From: JBBTSG01 sp038064775
GTDB lineage: Bacteria > Patescibacteriota > Minisyncoccia > UBA6257 > GWB1-50-10
Length of the DNA: 30,098 nucleotides
Assembly (NCBI GenBank): GCA_038064775.1
Contig: JBBTSG010000007.1
Location: 1 to 30,098, forward strand
Reading direction: 5' to 3'
Shown: one piece after another, positions 14,285 to 22,260 of the stretch
Layout: each line of letters begins with the position of its first letter
Position numbering within the stretch: the first letter of the stretch is position 1
Notes under the pieces: model-generated
Told to the model about the DNA's origin: nothing
What the model saw: only the letters and a program-made list of their open reading frames with translations
Databases searched by the model: none
Translations under genes and position numbers: made by a program

Positions 14285-15373
14285 ATGATAATTTTAATCG
14301 TCATTATTGGCCTTTCGGTTTTAATCCTCGTTCACGAGCTTGGCCACTTTTTAACGGCGAAAATGTTTGGCGTGAAAGTTGAGGAATTCGGTTTTGGTTT
14401 TCCGCCGCGTATATTAGCGTGGCGACCTAAACGCTGGCTTAAGGACAAAGGAACCCTTCGACAAGCTCAGGGTGAAACTGAGTACAGTTTCAACTGGTTG
14501 CCATTCGGCGGTTTTGTAAAAATATTCGGAGAGGACGCTGAAAGTGGTGAAACTAGTGAAAGAAGTTTTGTGAGTCAAAGTGTTTGGAAGCGGTCGGTGA
14601 TAGTTTTGGCCGGAGTTTTTATGAATATTATTTTAGGCTGGCTTATTTTAAGCATTGTTTTAATGGTTGGTTCGCCGGAGCATTTAATGATTAGCGAAGT
14701 GGCGCCGCAATCGCCCGCGGCCATAACCGGTTTGAAGCCGAGCGATCTAATTATTTCAGCGAGTTACGGGAGCGCTGTTTTAACCGATCCGATAAAAAGC
14801 GAATCACTTGTTGATTTAGTAAAATCGGCAAAAGGCGAAGAAGTTTTGCTTCAAGCAAAAAGAGGCGGGGAAATTTTGGATTTTTCCCTGCGTGGTCGGC
14901 TTAATCCGCCGCCGGGCGAAGGGGCGATTGGCGTTGCTTTGCTCGAGATCGGTTTTCCGGCAAGTTCTTTTTTTGACGCTTTAGGAAAAGGTTTGGTTAA
15001 TACAAGCGAGGCGATTCAGGCGATTTCCGTTGGTTTTCTAAACCTGTTTACTAAGATTTTTGTAAATCCGGAAATTGTGCGGTCGTTAACCGGGCCGGTC
15101 GGAATTTTCGCGGTCGCGAACCAAACTGGTCAGCTAGGATTTATCTATCTTTTCCAGCTTATCGCGCTAATTTCTTTAAACTTGGCGGTTTTAAATTTTA
15201 TTCCTTTTCCGGCATTGGACGGCGGCCGGTTTTTGTTTTTAATCATCGAGAAAATTAAGGGCTCACCGGTTTCCTACAAATTCCAGCGGATTGTGAACAC
15301 AGTTGGTTTTGCGTTGCTCGTTATTTTAATGATTGTGGTAACGGTGCAGGATATTATTAAAATCGGCCGATAA
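14285..15373 (+). CDS. rseP: Site-2 zinc metalloprotease RseP/RasP family, with in-frame repeat insertion
   Basis: 362 residues. Membrane-embedded zinc protease: HELGH at 17-21 in the first helix, a PDZ domain at about 130-215 (ISEVAPQSPAAITGLKPSDLI), and the C-terminal NFIPFPALDGG with D312 as third zinc ligand. Such enzymes cut transmembrane helices of anti-sigma factors or remnant signal peptides. T57 to E64 (TLRQAQGE) is encoded by a copy of a dispersed repeat and looks like an insertion in the loop before the conserved FNWLPFGGFVKIFGE block. The last 51 bp are repeated, with mostly synonymous changes, after hicA. frr abuts it upstream; proS, often its neighbour in bacteria, is separated from it by an accessory block. 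Confidence 0.93.
   Translation: MIILIVIIGLSVLILVHELGHFLTAKMFGVKVEEFGFGFPPRILAWRPKRWLKDKGTLRQAQGETEYSFNWLPFGGFVKIFGEDAESGETSERSFVSQSVWKRSVIVLAGVFMNIILGWLILSIVLMVGSPEHLMISEVAPQSPAAITGLKPSDLIISASYGSAVLTDPIKSESLVDLVKSAKGEEVLLQAKRGGEILDFSLRGRLNPPPGEGAIGVALLEIGFPASSFFDALGKGLVNTSEAIQAISVGFLNLFTKIFVNPEIVRSLTGPVGIFAVANQTGQLGFIYLFQLIALISLNLAVLNFIPFPALDGGRFLFLIIEKIKGSPVSYKFQRIVNTVGFALLVILMIVVTVQDIIKIGR
14453..14473. repeat. Dispersed CCCTTCGACAAGCTCAGGG-type repeat inside rseP
   Basis: CCCTTCGACAAGCTCAGGG with flanking A/T, able to form a short ACCCT/AGGGT stem. It is in frame and encodes T-L-R-Q-A-Q-G. A related copy in reverse orientation (16 of 19 identical) forms the serS terminator hairpin at 27802-27820. 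Confidence 0.75.
15323..15373 (+). repeat. rseP 3'-end repeat, left copy
   Basis: The last 51 bp of rseP, encoding ILMIVVTVQDIIKIGR and the stop. They match 15838-15888 at 41 of 51 positions. Confidence 0.85.
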
Positions 15374-15375
15374 GT

Positions 15376-15403
15376 TTGTTTTCCAAAATATTTGTGATAT
15401 TCT
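15376..15403 (+). promoter_or_regulatory. Promoter of hicBA, probably leaderless
   Basis: TTGTTT (15376-15381), 16-nt spacer and TATTCT (15398-15403). The hicB ATG starts 7 nt after the -10 box, so the RNA should begin at or next to the start codon. No Shine-Dalgarno sequence. Confidence 0.55.
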
Positions 15404-15409
15404 TAAATT

Positions 15410-15625
15410 ATGGCGAAAAGGCAATTTACCGCAGTTTATAAAAAATCTGGAAAGTGGTATCTCGGGTGGATTGAAGAAGTTCCCGGAGTTAATACGCAAG
15501 GCAAAACCCTTAAAGAAGCAAAGGAAAATTTAAAAGAAGCGCTTCTTTTAGTTCTTGAGGTAAGCAAAGCTATGAGCGGTTCCAATAAATCTATTATTCG
15601 AGAGCCCTTGGCAGTTTCTATTTAG
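15410..15625 (+). CDS. hicB: HicB-family antitoxin
   Basis: 71 residues. It has the partial RNase H-like HicB fold: FTAVYKKSGKWYLGWIEEVPGVNTQGKTLKEAKENLKEAL matches the family's pattern of strand, G-W/Y, E-x-PGV-x-T-Q-G-x-T-x-x-EA. It ends without a helix-turn-helix or ribbon-helix-helix domain, so this is the short form that neutralises HicA but may not bind DNA itself. hicA follows after 18 nt, in the order antitoxin then toxin. Confidence 0.88.
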   Translation: MAKRQFTAVYKKSGKWYLGWIEEVPGVNTQGKTLKEAKENLKEALLLVLEVSKAMSGSNKSIIREPLAVSI

Positions 15626-15643
15626 TTTTAAAGATTTCTTCTT

Positions 15644-15838
15644 ATGAAGCGGTTAGATTTTATAAAACATCTTGCGCGGCAAGGTTGTATTTTTATTCGG
15701 GAAGGCGGCAAACACAGTATTTTTTTAAATCCAACAGTGAAAAGAATATCCACGATTCCTCGCCATAAGGAAATTAATGATTTTTTAGCCAAGAAAATTT
15801 GTCGGGATTTGGGAATTGAAGAACCAAAAAATAAATGA
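15644..15838 (+). CDS. hicA: HicA-family mRNA interferase toxin
   Basis: 64 residues, normal for HicA. It has a double-stranded RNA-binding-like fold with the catalytic His in the context GGKHSIF (H24), preceded by KHLARQGCIFIRE and followed by the RISTIPRHKEIN segment, as in active members; the residues look intact. The toxin cleaves mRNA when HicB is lost. Its TGA stop shares its last base with the first base of the second rseP 3'-end copy, which points to how the pair arrived. Confidence 0.9.
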   Translation: MKRLDFIKHLARQGCIFIREGGKHSIFLNPTVKRISTIPRHKEINDFLAKKICRDLGIEEPKNK

Positions 15839-15888
15839 TTTTAATGATTGTCGTTACGATTCAGGATATTATTAAGATTGGGAAATGA
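15838..15888 (+). repeat. rseP 3'-end repeat, right copy (remnant)
   Basis: 51 bp encoding ILMIVVTIQDIIKIGK and a TGA stop, aligned end to end with the last 51 bp of rseP. Of ten mismatches most fall in third codon positions, and only V/I and R/K change the protein. There is no start codon or longer frame, so it is a remnant, not a gene. Confidence 0.85.
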
Positions 15889-15891
15889 TCA

Positions 15892-18324
15892 ATGTTTATT
15901 AAGGATTTTAAACAAATAAACAAAAATGACGTTGCGCTTGCCGGAGGCAAAGGAGCTTCGCTTGGAGAGATGACGCAAGCTGGTATTTCTGTACCATCTG
16001 GTTTTATTATTCTTTCAACTGCTTTTGATAAATTTTTGAATGAAACGGATCTTAATGTAGAAATCGATGCGATTCTTAACTCTGTAAATCATAAAGAAAT
16101 TCATACTGTAGAAAACGCTTCGGAAAAAATTAAAGCCTTAATTATCGAAGCAGAGATACCAAAAGATATTACTACGGGCATAGAGGTTTTCTTTAAAGAC
16201 CTTAATTCAAAATATGTAGCAGTGCGATCTTCTGCTACCGCTGAAGATTCTGCAAGTGCGGCTTGGGCTGGCCAACTTGAAAGTTATCTAAATACAACAA
16301 AAGATAATTTACTGGAAAATGTGAAAAAATGCTGGGCATCACTTTTTACACCGCGTGCCATTTTTTACCGATTTGAAAAAGATTTGCACAAGCAGAAAAT
16401 ATCCGTTGCCGTTGTTGTTCAGAGAATGGTTGAAAGTGAAAAATCAGGCATTGCTTTTTCTGTTCATCCGGTAACGCAAGACAGAAATCAACTCATTATT
16501 GAGGCGGGATTAGGACTTGGCGAAGCCATAGTATCGGGGCAAATCACTCCCGATTCTTATGTTGTAGAAAAAAAACCGCGACGGATTATTGATAAAAATA
16601 TTCAGACACAATCGCGCGGACTGTATCGCGGAGAAAATGGTGGTAATGAGTGGCACGATATTCCAAAGCGGCAAGGCGAGAAGCAAGTTTTACCCGATGC
16701 AGAAATTTTGAAACTATCCGAGCTTATTCTCAAAATCGAGAATCATTACGGTTTCCCAAGTGATATTGAATGGGCATTTGAAAAATGGAAATTCTATATT
16801 GTACAAAGCAGACCAATTACAACTTTATCAAATAATAGTTCAAAGCGAATAAAATCTAATACCACAATGGAAAAAGAGTTAAGAACTTCTGACGGAAAAA
16901 AATGGAGTTTGGCAATAACTCGGAATATGTCATTTTGGCATCAATATATGTCTCTTTTAGGACATTTTAACAATATGAGATATTTTGGCATTCCTATGAA
17001 GCAAGAAGGATTATCAATCTCATTTAACGCCACCAACACTAGTATTTTTGTAAATGAAGACAATATTCTTCTATTTAAAAAGTTTCTTCGGGAGACGCTT
17101 TTAAGCCAAAGCAAAATGCGAAATATAGAGAACAAATTTAAACTTCGCGCCAAAGCTTTGTTACAGGCAACTGATAAGTGTTTTAAATCTCTAACGCCCA
17201 AAAATTGGGACAATCTTGTAAAAAAATATATAGAATTTGTACCGACTCTAAATATTACTGCTTTTGGTGGAAGAGTTGGGACTGAAGAGTTACTACGACT
17301 TTTGAAAGAAAACGGATTTCCAGAAAGTAAAATTCCTGAAATTGCCGGTATCATAACTTACCCAAAACGTCACACCCCGCTTTTTAATTCTCAGAAGGGG
17401 CTTTTAAATATCGCTATAAAGACGCAAAAAAAGGTTATTTCACCGGAAAAACTTGAGAAATTGCTCTCACAGTGGCTTAAACTTCATGGCTATATACCAG
17501 TAAATTTTTGTGATAATCCGTGGACCATTGAAGACGCGAGATCTCAACTCGACAATTTTCTTCAAAAGAATTGTATGAAAGAAGAAAAAAGATTTCTCAA
17601 GGAACATAAGAAGAGAATTTTAAGCATGGAGAAATTAATAAAAAAAATTGATGATAAAGAAATAAATAATTTTGCCAGGTCGCTTCAAACGGTAACGTTT
17701 TTAAATGAGTTTAGGAAAAACGTTTTTAGCAATTCATCTCTAAAAGTTAGAGAAATGTTTGGGGTGATTGCCGAAAAATGCGATTTCGGATCTTATAAAG
17801 ATTGTTATTTTTTAACCCCATTTGAAATAGGAGACGTTTTGCGTGGTAAAAAATTGCCAAAAAATATTATTCAAAATAGGCAGGTTGTGGGTTACAGGAT
17901 TACTGGCAAGGGAGCGGTTGGATTTTTAGACTTAAAAACAACCAATATGTTTGCTGAGCATATTAAATCTGTTCAAGGAACAGCCCCGACTACATCGAGA
18001 GAAAAAATCATTAAAGGTTTTAGCGCTAACAAAGGTTTAATTCGTGGAATTGCTAAAATTGTTTTGAGCTCTAAAGATTTCGATAAATTAAAGAAAGGAG
18101 AAATTCTTGTTACTACAATGACTTCTGTAGATTTTGTGCCGGTAATGGAAAGAGCTGGAGCTTTTGTAACTAACGAGGGAGGAATAACTTCGCATGCTTC
18201 AATTCTCGCTAGAGAAATGAACAAACCTTGTATTTTAGGGACTAAAAACGCTACTCAGTTAATAAAAGACGGCGATTTTGTAGAAGTTGACGCGAACAAG
18301 GGTGAGATTACCATTATTTCATGA
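15892..18324 (+). CDS. PEP-synthase/rifampin-phosphotransferase-like enzyme without PEP-binding barrel
   Basis: 810 residues. Residues 1-305 form the ATP-grasp domain of the PPDK/PEP synthase family: GGKGASLGEM near 18, VRSSATAEDSASAAWAGQ near 110, IEAGLGLGEAIVSGQITPD, and IVQSRPIT at the end. Residues 315-690 match nothing I recognise. Residues 700-810 are the swivelling phosphohistidine domain with GGITSHASILARE (H768). The C-terminal TIM barrel that binds PEP/pyruvate is missing. ATP domain, variable domain, His domain is the order in rifampin phosphotransferase, so transfer of the ATP beta-phosphate to a small molecule via H768 is the likely chemistry; the acceptor is unknown. The gene overlaps a phosphatase gene (ATGA). 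Codons are more A/T-ending than in neighbours, suggesting transfer. Confidence 0.8.
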   Translation: MFIKDFKQINKNDVALAGGKGASLGEMTQAGISVPSGFIILSTAFDKFLNETDLNVEIDAILNSVNHKEIHTVENASEKIKALIIEAEIPKDITTGIEVFFKDLNSKYVAVRSSATAEDSASAAWAGQLESYLNTTKDNLLENVKKCWASLFTPRAIFYRFEKDLHKQKISVAVVVQRMVESEKSGIAFSVHPVTQDRNQLIIEAGLGLGEAIVSGQITPDSYVVEKKPRRIIDKNIQTQSRGLYRGENGGNEWHDIPKRQGEKQVLPDAEILKLSELILKIENHYGFPSDIEWAFEKWKFYIVQSRPITTLSNNSSKRIKSNTTMEKELRTSDGKKWSLAITRNMSFWHQYMSLLGHFNNMRYFGIPMKQEGLSISFNATNTSIFVNEDNILLFKKFLRETLLSQSKMRNIENKFKLRAKALLQATDKCFKSLTPKNWDNLVKKYIEFVPTLNITAFGGRVGTEELLRLLKENGFPESKIPEIAGIITYPKRHTPLFNSQKGLLNIAIKTQKKVISPEKLEKLLSQWLKLHGYIPVNFCDNPWTIEDARSQLDNFLQKNCMKEEKRFLKEHKKRILSMEKLIKKIDDKEINNFARSLQTVTFLNEFRKNVFSNSSLKVREMFGVIAEKCDFGSYKDCYFLTPFEIGDVLRGKKLPKNIIQNRQVVGYRITGKGAVGFLDLKTTNMFAEHIKSVQGTAPTTSREKIIKGFSANKGLIRGIAKIVLSSKDFDKLKKGEILVTTMTSVDFVPVMERAGAFVTNEGGITSHASILAREMNKPCILGTKNATQLIKDGDFVEVDANKGEITIIS

Positions 18325-19196
18325 AAGAATATTGGCCACCTGAAAAGGAAAAATCAAAAGAAGAATATTCTTCTCGGGTTTTATTACACTTTTTTCGCCA
18401 TGGGGAAAAAGAAGTAAACTCCGGAAAACCAGATGAGAAAATAGGGCTTACCCATTTAGGAAAAAAACAGGCTGTAGAAAAAAGTGAATCAAAAGATTTA
18501 GACCAATCGGTAGCTTTTGGAAGTTCTAGGGAAAGAGCACAAGAAACCGCAGGCTTTGTAATGGGAGGAAGTTTGGATGAAATTACAGGAGAAGAAAATC
18601 TTGAAGAGTTAAAATTAAAATTGAATAAAGATCAAGTTTTTGGCTCAAAAATTGGAGCCGATCTGCTCTTAGATTTTTCCGTTGAAGAAGATAGTGCTTT
18701 TGGCGAAAAAGTTGCCGAAGCATTCAAAAAAGGCAGATTTCTCACGTTCTTAATAAAGGAAAGCGACGATTTGGCAAAAGAATTAATGGATAAAAAAAGT
18801 ACAACTTATTCGCGAGCCGCTGCAAACATTGCAAGAATTATCGAAAAATACTTAAAAATTGCGCCACGTTGGGAAGCAATAATAGAAGATTCTGAAAAGG
18901 AACACAAAAATACCTTAGAAAGATTTTTAGTTACTCATCAGGGCAACGCAGAATCATTTCTTGCTAAGGTTATGGAGTTCACTAAAGGCGTGGAAGAGCG
19001 AGACAAGTTTGTGGATATTCTTGGAGGTAAAGGATTTGGATATGTAGAGGGTGTCAATATAGAAATATTGAATCATTTACATGATGAGCCAACTATAAAA
19101 ATTTCATATCGAAACAATAAAAATTTAAAAGATCCTTTTATTTTTGAAGAAAATATTGACTTCGAGCTTTTAGAAAAAATTATAAAAGGAGCTTAG
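18321..19196 (+). CDS. Histidine phosphatase superfamily protein
   Basis: 291 residues. The phosphoglycerate-mutase-like motifs are visible: FFRHGE at 24-29 (nucleophile H27), GSSRERAQETAGF (the R-A-x-x-T-A motif) near 70, and VTHQGNAESFL with the second His at 206. It is longer than minimal members, with a charged helical insertion at about 95-190. No signal peptide, so cytoplasmic. Its ATG overlaps the TGA of the phosphotransferase gene by four bases, implying coupled translation and a shared pathway, perhaps removing the phosphate that the partner adds or acting on the same metabolite. Substrate unknown. Codon use resembles its partner rather than proS. Confidence 0.8.
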   Translation: MKEYWPPEKEKSKEEYSSRVLLHFFRHGEKEVNSGKPDEKIGLTHLGKKQAVEKSESKDLDQSVAFGSSRERAQETAGFVMGGSLDEITGEENLEELKLKLNKDQVFGSKIGADLLLDFSVEEDSAFGEKVAEAFKKGRFLTFLIKESDDLAKELMDKKSTTYSRAAANIARIIEKYLKIAPRWEAIIEDSEKEHKNTLERFLVTHQGNAESFLAKVMEFTKGVEERDKFVDILGGKGFGYVEGVNIEILNHLHDEPTIKISYRNNKNLKDPFIFEENIDFELLEKIIKGA

Positions 19197-19209
19197 CGTA
19201 TAACGAAAT

Positions 19210-19238
19210 TTGTAAAACTTTTACAGCCCTGTTATTCT
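19210..19238 (+). promoter_or_regulatory. Promoter of the proS-serS operon, probably leaderless
   Basis: TTGTAA (19210-19215), 17-nt spacer and TATTCT (19233-19238). The proS ATG lies 8 nt beyond the -10 box, so transcription should start at or next to the start codon. No Shine-Dalgarno sequence. Confidence 0.6.
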
Positions 19239-19245
19239 ATTACTA

Positions 19246-20496
19246 ATGCGCCAGTCGGAACTTTTTCTAAAAACCCAGCGGGAATTCCCGAAAGACGAAG
19301 TCGCCATAAACGCCCAACTTTTGATTCGGGCGAATTTCATTCATAAGCTGATGGCCGGTGTTTACTCGCTCCTACCATTAGGGTTTTTAGTGCGTGAGAA
19401 GATTATTAAAATTGTCCGCGCGGAAATGAATAAACTCGGCGCCGAAATGATTATGCCGGCGCTTCATCCAAAAGCTGTCTGGGAAGCAACCGGCCGGTGG
19501 GAGACGATGGGAAAAGTAATGTACCAGTTTAAAAATCACGGCGGCCAAGAAATCGGTTTGGGCCCAACCCACGAAGAAATAATCACTGAAATCGCTAAGC
19601 CGATTATCAATTCTTACGAAAATTTACCGCTTGCGATTTATCAGATTCAAACTAAATTTCGCGACGAAGAGCGGCCAAAATCGGGATTATTGCGCGGCCG
19701 GGAGTTTACAATGAAAGATCTCTATAGTTTTCATGCCGATCAGGCCTCGCTTGAAGAATATTACGAAAAAGTGAAAGCCGCCTATCAAGTTATTTTCAAA
19801 AATTGCGGTTTGAAATCTTACGTAACCGAGGCCTCGGGTGGTGATTTTTCTAAATATTCCCACGAATTTATGGTGGAGTCCGCGGCCGGCGAAGACGAAA
19901 TTTTGCTTTGCCGCCTTTGCGCTTGGGCGCAAAATAAAGAAATTGCCGAGGTGAAAGCGGGCGATCATTGTCCGAAGTGCCAAAGTGGCGTTTTGGATAA
20001 AGTAAACGCAATAGAAGTCGGTAATATTTTTAAACTAGGAACAAGATTTTCGGAGCCGGTCGGCTTAGTTTACAAAGATAAAAACGGCGTAAATCATCCG
20101 GTTATTATGGCTTCGTATGGCATCGGCATTGAACGGTTAATCGGCACGATTGTTGAAACTCATCATGATGAAAAAGGCATTCTCTGGCCAGAAGCAACCG
20201 CACCAGCTAAAGTTCATTTACTTTTGATAGGTGAGGCGAAGGCGGAATTGAAAAAATCTGCCGAAAAGATATATAATGGGCTCGTGAAAGAAGAAGTGGA
20301 AGTTCTCTATGACGATCGGGAAAATGTGAGCGCGGGCGAGAAATTTGCCGATGCCGACCTAATCGGCTTGCCTTTCCGGGTGATTGTAAGCGAAAAAACT
20401 TTAGCTCAAGATAAAGTGGAAATTAAAAAGCGTAACGAGAAAGAAGCGAAGCTCGTAAAAATCGGCGATTTGAATAAAGCGCTAAACAACAATTAA
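19246..20496 (+). CDS. proS: Prolyl-tRNA synthetase lacking the editing insertion
   Basis: 416 residues against about 570 for the common bacterial enzyme. Class II motifs: LGFLVREKI...MPALHPKAVWEATGRW (motif 1 region), TKFRDEERPKSGLLRGREFTMKDLYSFH (motif 2) and SYGIGIERLIGTIVE (motif 3), then the anticodon-binding domain (VEVLYDDRENVSAGEKFADADLIGLPFRVIV). The roughly 180-residue INS editing domain between motifs 2 and 3 is absent; in its place is a short segment with two C-x-x-C pairs (C222/C225, C242/C245) that may bind zinc. Mischarged Ala-tRNA(Pro) would need a separate editing protein. First gene of a long operon; mreB follows after 7 nt. Confidence 0.94.
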   Translation: MRQSELFLKTQREFPKDEVAINAQLLIRANFIHKLMAGVYSLLPLGFLVREKIIKIVRAEMNKLGAEMIMPALHPKAVWEATGRWETMGKVMYQFKNHGGQEIGLGPTHEEIITEIAKPIINSYENLPLAIYQIQTKFRDEERPKSGLLRGREFTMKDLYSFHADQASLEEYYEKVKAAYQVIFKNCGLKSYVTEASGGDFSKYSHEFMVESAAGEDEILLCRLCAWAQNKEIAEVKAGDHCPKCQSGVLDKVNAIEVGNIFKLGTRFSEPVGLVYKDKNGVNHPVIMASYGIGIERLIGTIVETHHDEKGILWPEATAPAKVHLLLIGEAKAELKKSAEKIYNGLVKEEVEVLYDDRENVSAGEKFADADLIGLPFRVIVSEKTLAQDKVEIKKRNEKEAKLVKIGDLNKALNNN

Positions 20497-20503
20497 ATTT
20501 AAA

Positions 20504-21529
20504 ATGATTTTCAAAAAAACAATTGGCATTGATTTAGGCACGGACACCACGCAAATTTATTTAAACGGCATTGGGATTGTGGTTAACGAGCCGTCAATTG
20601 TTGCTTTCAATAACCGAACAAATCGGGTGGTGGCGGTTGGTTTTGAAGCAAAGAAAATGTTGTCACGCACGCCTGCTCATATCACTGCTTTGAGACCAAT
20701 CACTCACGGCGTTATTGCTGATTTTGATATGGCTAAAGAAATGCTTGAGCGGATGTTGAAAAGGGAGCGTTTGCCGTGGTCCTGGTTTACTCAAGCAATA
20801 GTAAGCGTGCCGACAAGCTTGACTGAAGTAGAACGGAAAGCGGTTGAGGATTTATTAAAAGAAGTGGGCGCAAACCCGGTTTATTTAGTAGAACAGCCAC
20901 TTGCCGCCGCGCTTGGTAGTCGGCTTGACGTAAACCAACCAACAGCGCATTTAGTTGTTGATTTAGGCGCGGGAACGGCTGATATGGCGGTGATTTCGAT
21001 GAATGGCATTGTTATTTCAAGGAGGATTAAAATTGCCGGTGATTATCTTACAAATGAAATTATTAAAGCGGTTCGGGAAGATTTTAAACTTGACGTTGGA
21101 CAGCCGACAGCGGAAGAAGTAAAAACAGCCGTTGGCTCGGCAATGCCAGCTGGCGAACGGCTTGAAATAGTTATTCGCGGACGCGATGTGGCAAGCGGTC
21201 TTCCAAAAGAATTGTCTCTTCGTGATACTCACGTTCGGTTTTGGATTAGCCGACCGTTAAAAACAATGATCGAGTCATTAAAAGATTTAATTGATAACAC
21301 GCCGGCAGAGCTTGTTGGCGATGTTTATAAAAACGGCATTTATGTTTGTGGTGGCGGCAGTTTGTTGCGGGGGATTGATCAGTTGATGCAAAAAGAAATC
21401 GGTGTGCCAGTGCGAGTTGTTGATGAACCATTAACTTGCGTTGCGCGCGGCACCGGATTTATCTCTGAGAACTTGGAAGCCTGCAAACCATTACTCAATA
21501 ATTTTTCAAACGTAAAATTCATTAGTTAA
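20504..21529 (+). CDS. mreB: Rod-shape protein MreB, second copy
   Basis: 341 residues. Phosphate-1 IGIDLGTDTTQIYL at 7-20, phosphate-2 VDLGAGTADMAVISMNG at about 156-172 and CGGGSLLRGIDQLM near 285 give a full actin fold. The Asp of the phosphate-2 motif is kept, unlike the copy at 11975, but the EEP motif reads EQP and GGGTTE is GAGTAD. It heads the mreB-mreC-mreD-mrdA order used by rod-shaped bacteria, so it is probably the elongasome MreB. The two copies differ clearly across their lengths, which argues against a recent duplication. Confidence 0.92.
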   Translation: MIFKKTIGIDLGTDTTQIYLNGIGIVVNEPSIVAFNNRTNRVVAVGFEAKKMLSRTPAHITALRPITHGVIADFDMAKEMLERMLKRERLPWSWFTQAIVSVPTSLTEVERKAVEDLLKEVGANPVYLVEQPLAAALGSRLDVNQPTAHLVVDLGAGTADMAVISMNGIVISRRIKIAGDYLTNEIIKAVREDFKLDVGQPTAEEVKTAVGSAMPAGERLEIVIRGRDVASGLPKELSLRDTHVRFWISRPLKTMIESLKDLIDNTPAELVGDVYKNGIYVCGGGSLLRGIDQLMQKEIGVPVRVVDEPLTCVARGTGFISENLEACKPLLNNFSNVKFIS

Positions 21530-21563
21530 TAACCAGATTTAAAAATTAAAGAATTTAAAACCA

Positions 21564-22256
21564 ATGAAATCAATCAGAATTTTCATTGCTAGTTTCCTAT
21601 TATTGGTTCTCGCGCTCCTTTTTATTTTCTATCACCAAAATATCAATATTTTTTTGAAAGGTTTTCGCAATTTCTCTAGGAGTTTTTTTGACCGCTCTTT
21701 TAGTTATGGCAATCTTAAAGATTTGGAAGTGGAAAACCAACAATTAAAAGCCACGCTTGCGCTTTTAAAACAGAAAAACGAAAAAAGCGATGAGAAAAAA
21801 CTAATTACTTTTGTTTATTCAAATTATCCTTTTAACGACAACGGCTTACTCATCATCAATGCCGGCTCAAAAGATGGCGTAAAAGAAATGATGCCGGTTG
21901 TTTCCTTGACTGGCGCTTTAATCGGCCGCATTTCGGCCGTCAAAAATAATTTAAGCGAAGTCCAGACAATTTTTAGTCCGGATTTTCGAAGCAGCGTTGT
22001 AATTGGTAATTCGCGGACAAAAGCAGTTTTGCGCGGTGGCAACATTCCTTATCTAGAATTTGTCCAAAAGACGGCTAAAATCAACGACAGTGACGGTGTT
22101 TTTAACATTTCATCCGAATATCCGTTTAATCTTTTCTTGGGAAATATTCATAATTTAGTGGTAACGCCACAGGATTCTTGGCTGAAAACTGAATTTACGC
22201 CGGCTTATTCAGTAAATGATTTGGATAAGGTGGTAGTCATTTTAAACTTCCCTTAA
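21564..22256 (+). CDS. mreC: Rod-shape protein MreC
   Basis: 230 residues. One N-terminal transmembrane helix at 5-24, a coiled coil at about 50-77 (NLKDLEVENQQLKATLALLKQ) and a beta-rich periplasmic/extracellular domain with the family's NAGSKDGVKEMMPVVSLTGALIGRI motif. It is somewhat short. MreC bridges MreB, MreD and PBP2 in the elongation complex. It lies between mreB and mreD; mreD starts 4 nt after its stop. Confidence 0.88.
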   Translation: MKSIRIFIASFLLLVLALLFIFYHQNINIFLKGFRNFSRSFFDRSFSYGNLKDLEVENQQLKATLALLKQKNEKSDEKKLITFVYSNYPFNDNGLLIINAGSKDGVKEMMPVVSLTGALIGRISAVKNNLSEVQTIFSPDFRSSVVIGNSRTKAVLRGGNIPYLEFVQKTAKINDSDGVFNISSEYPFNLFLGNIHNLVVTPQDSWLKTEFTPAYSVNDLDKVVVILNFP

Positions 22257-22260
22257 ATAA

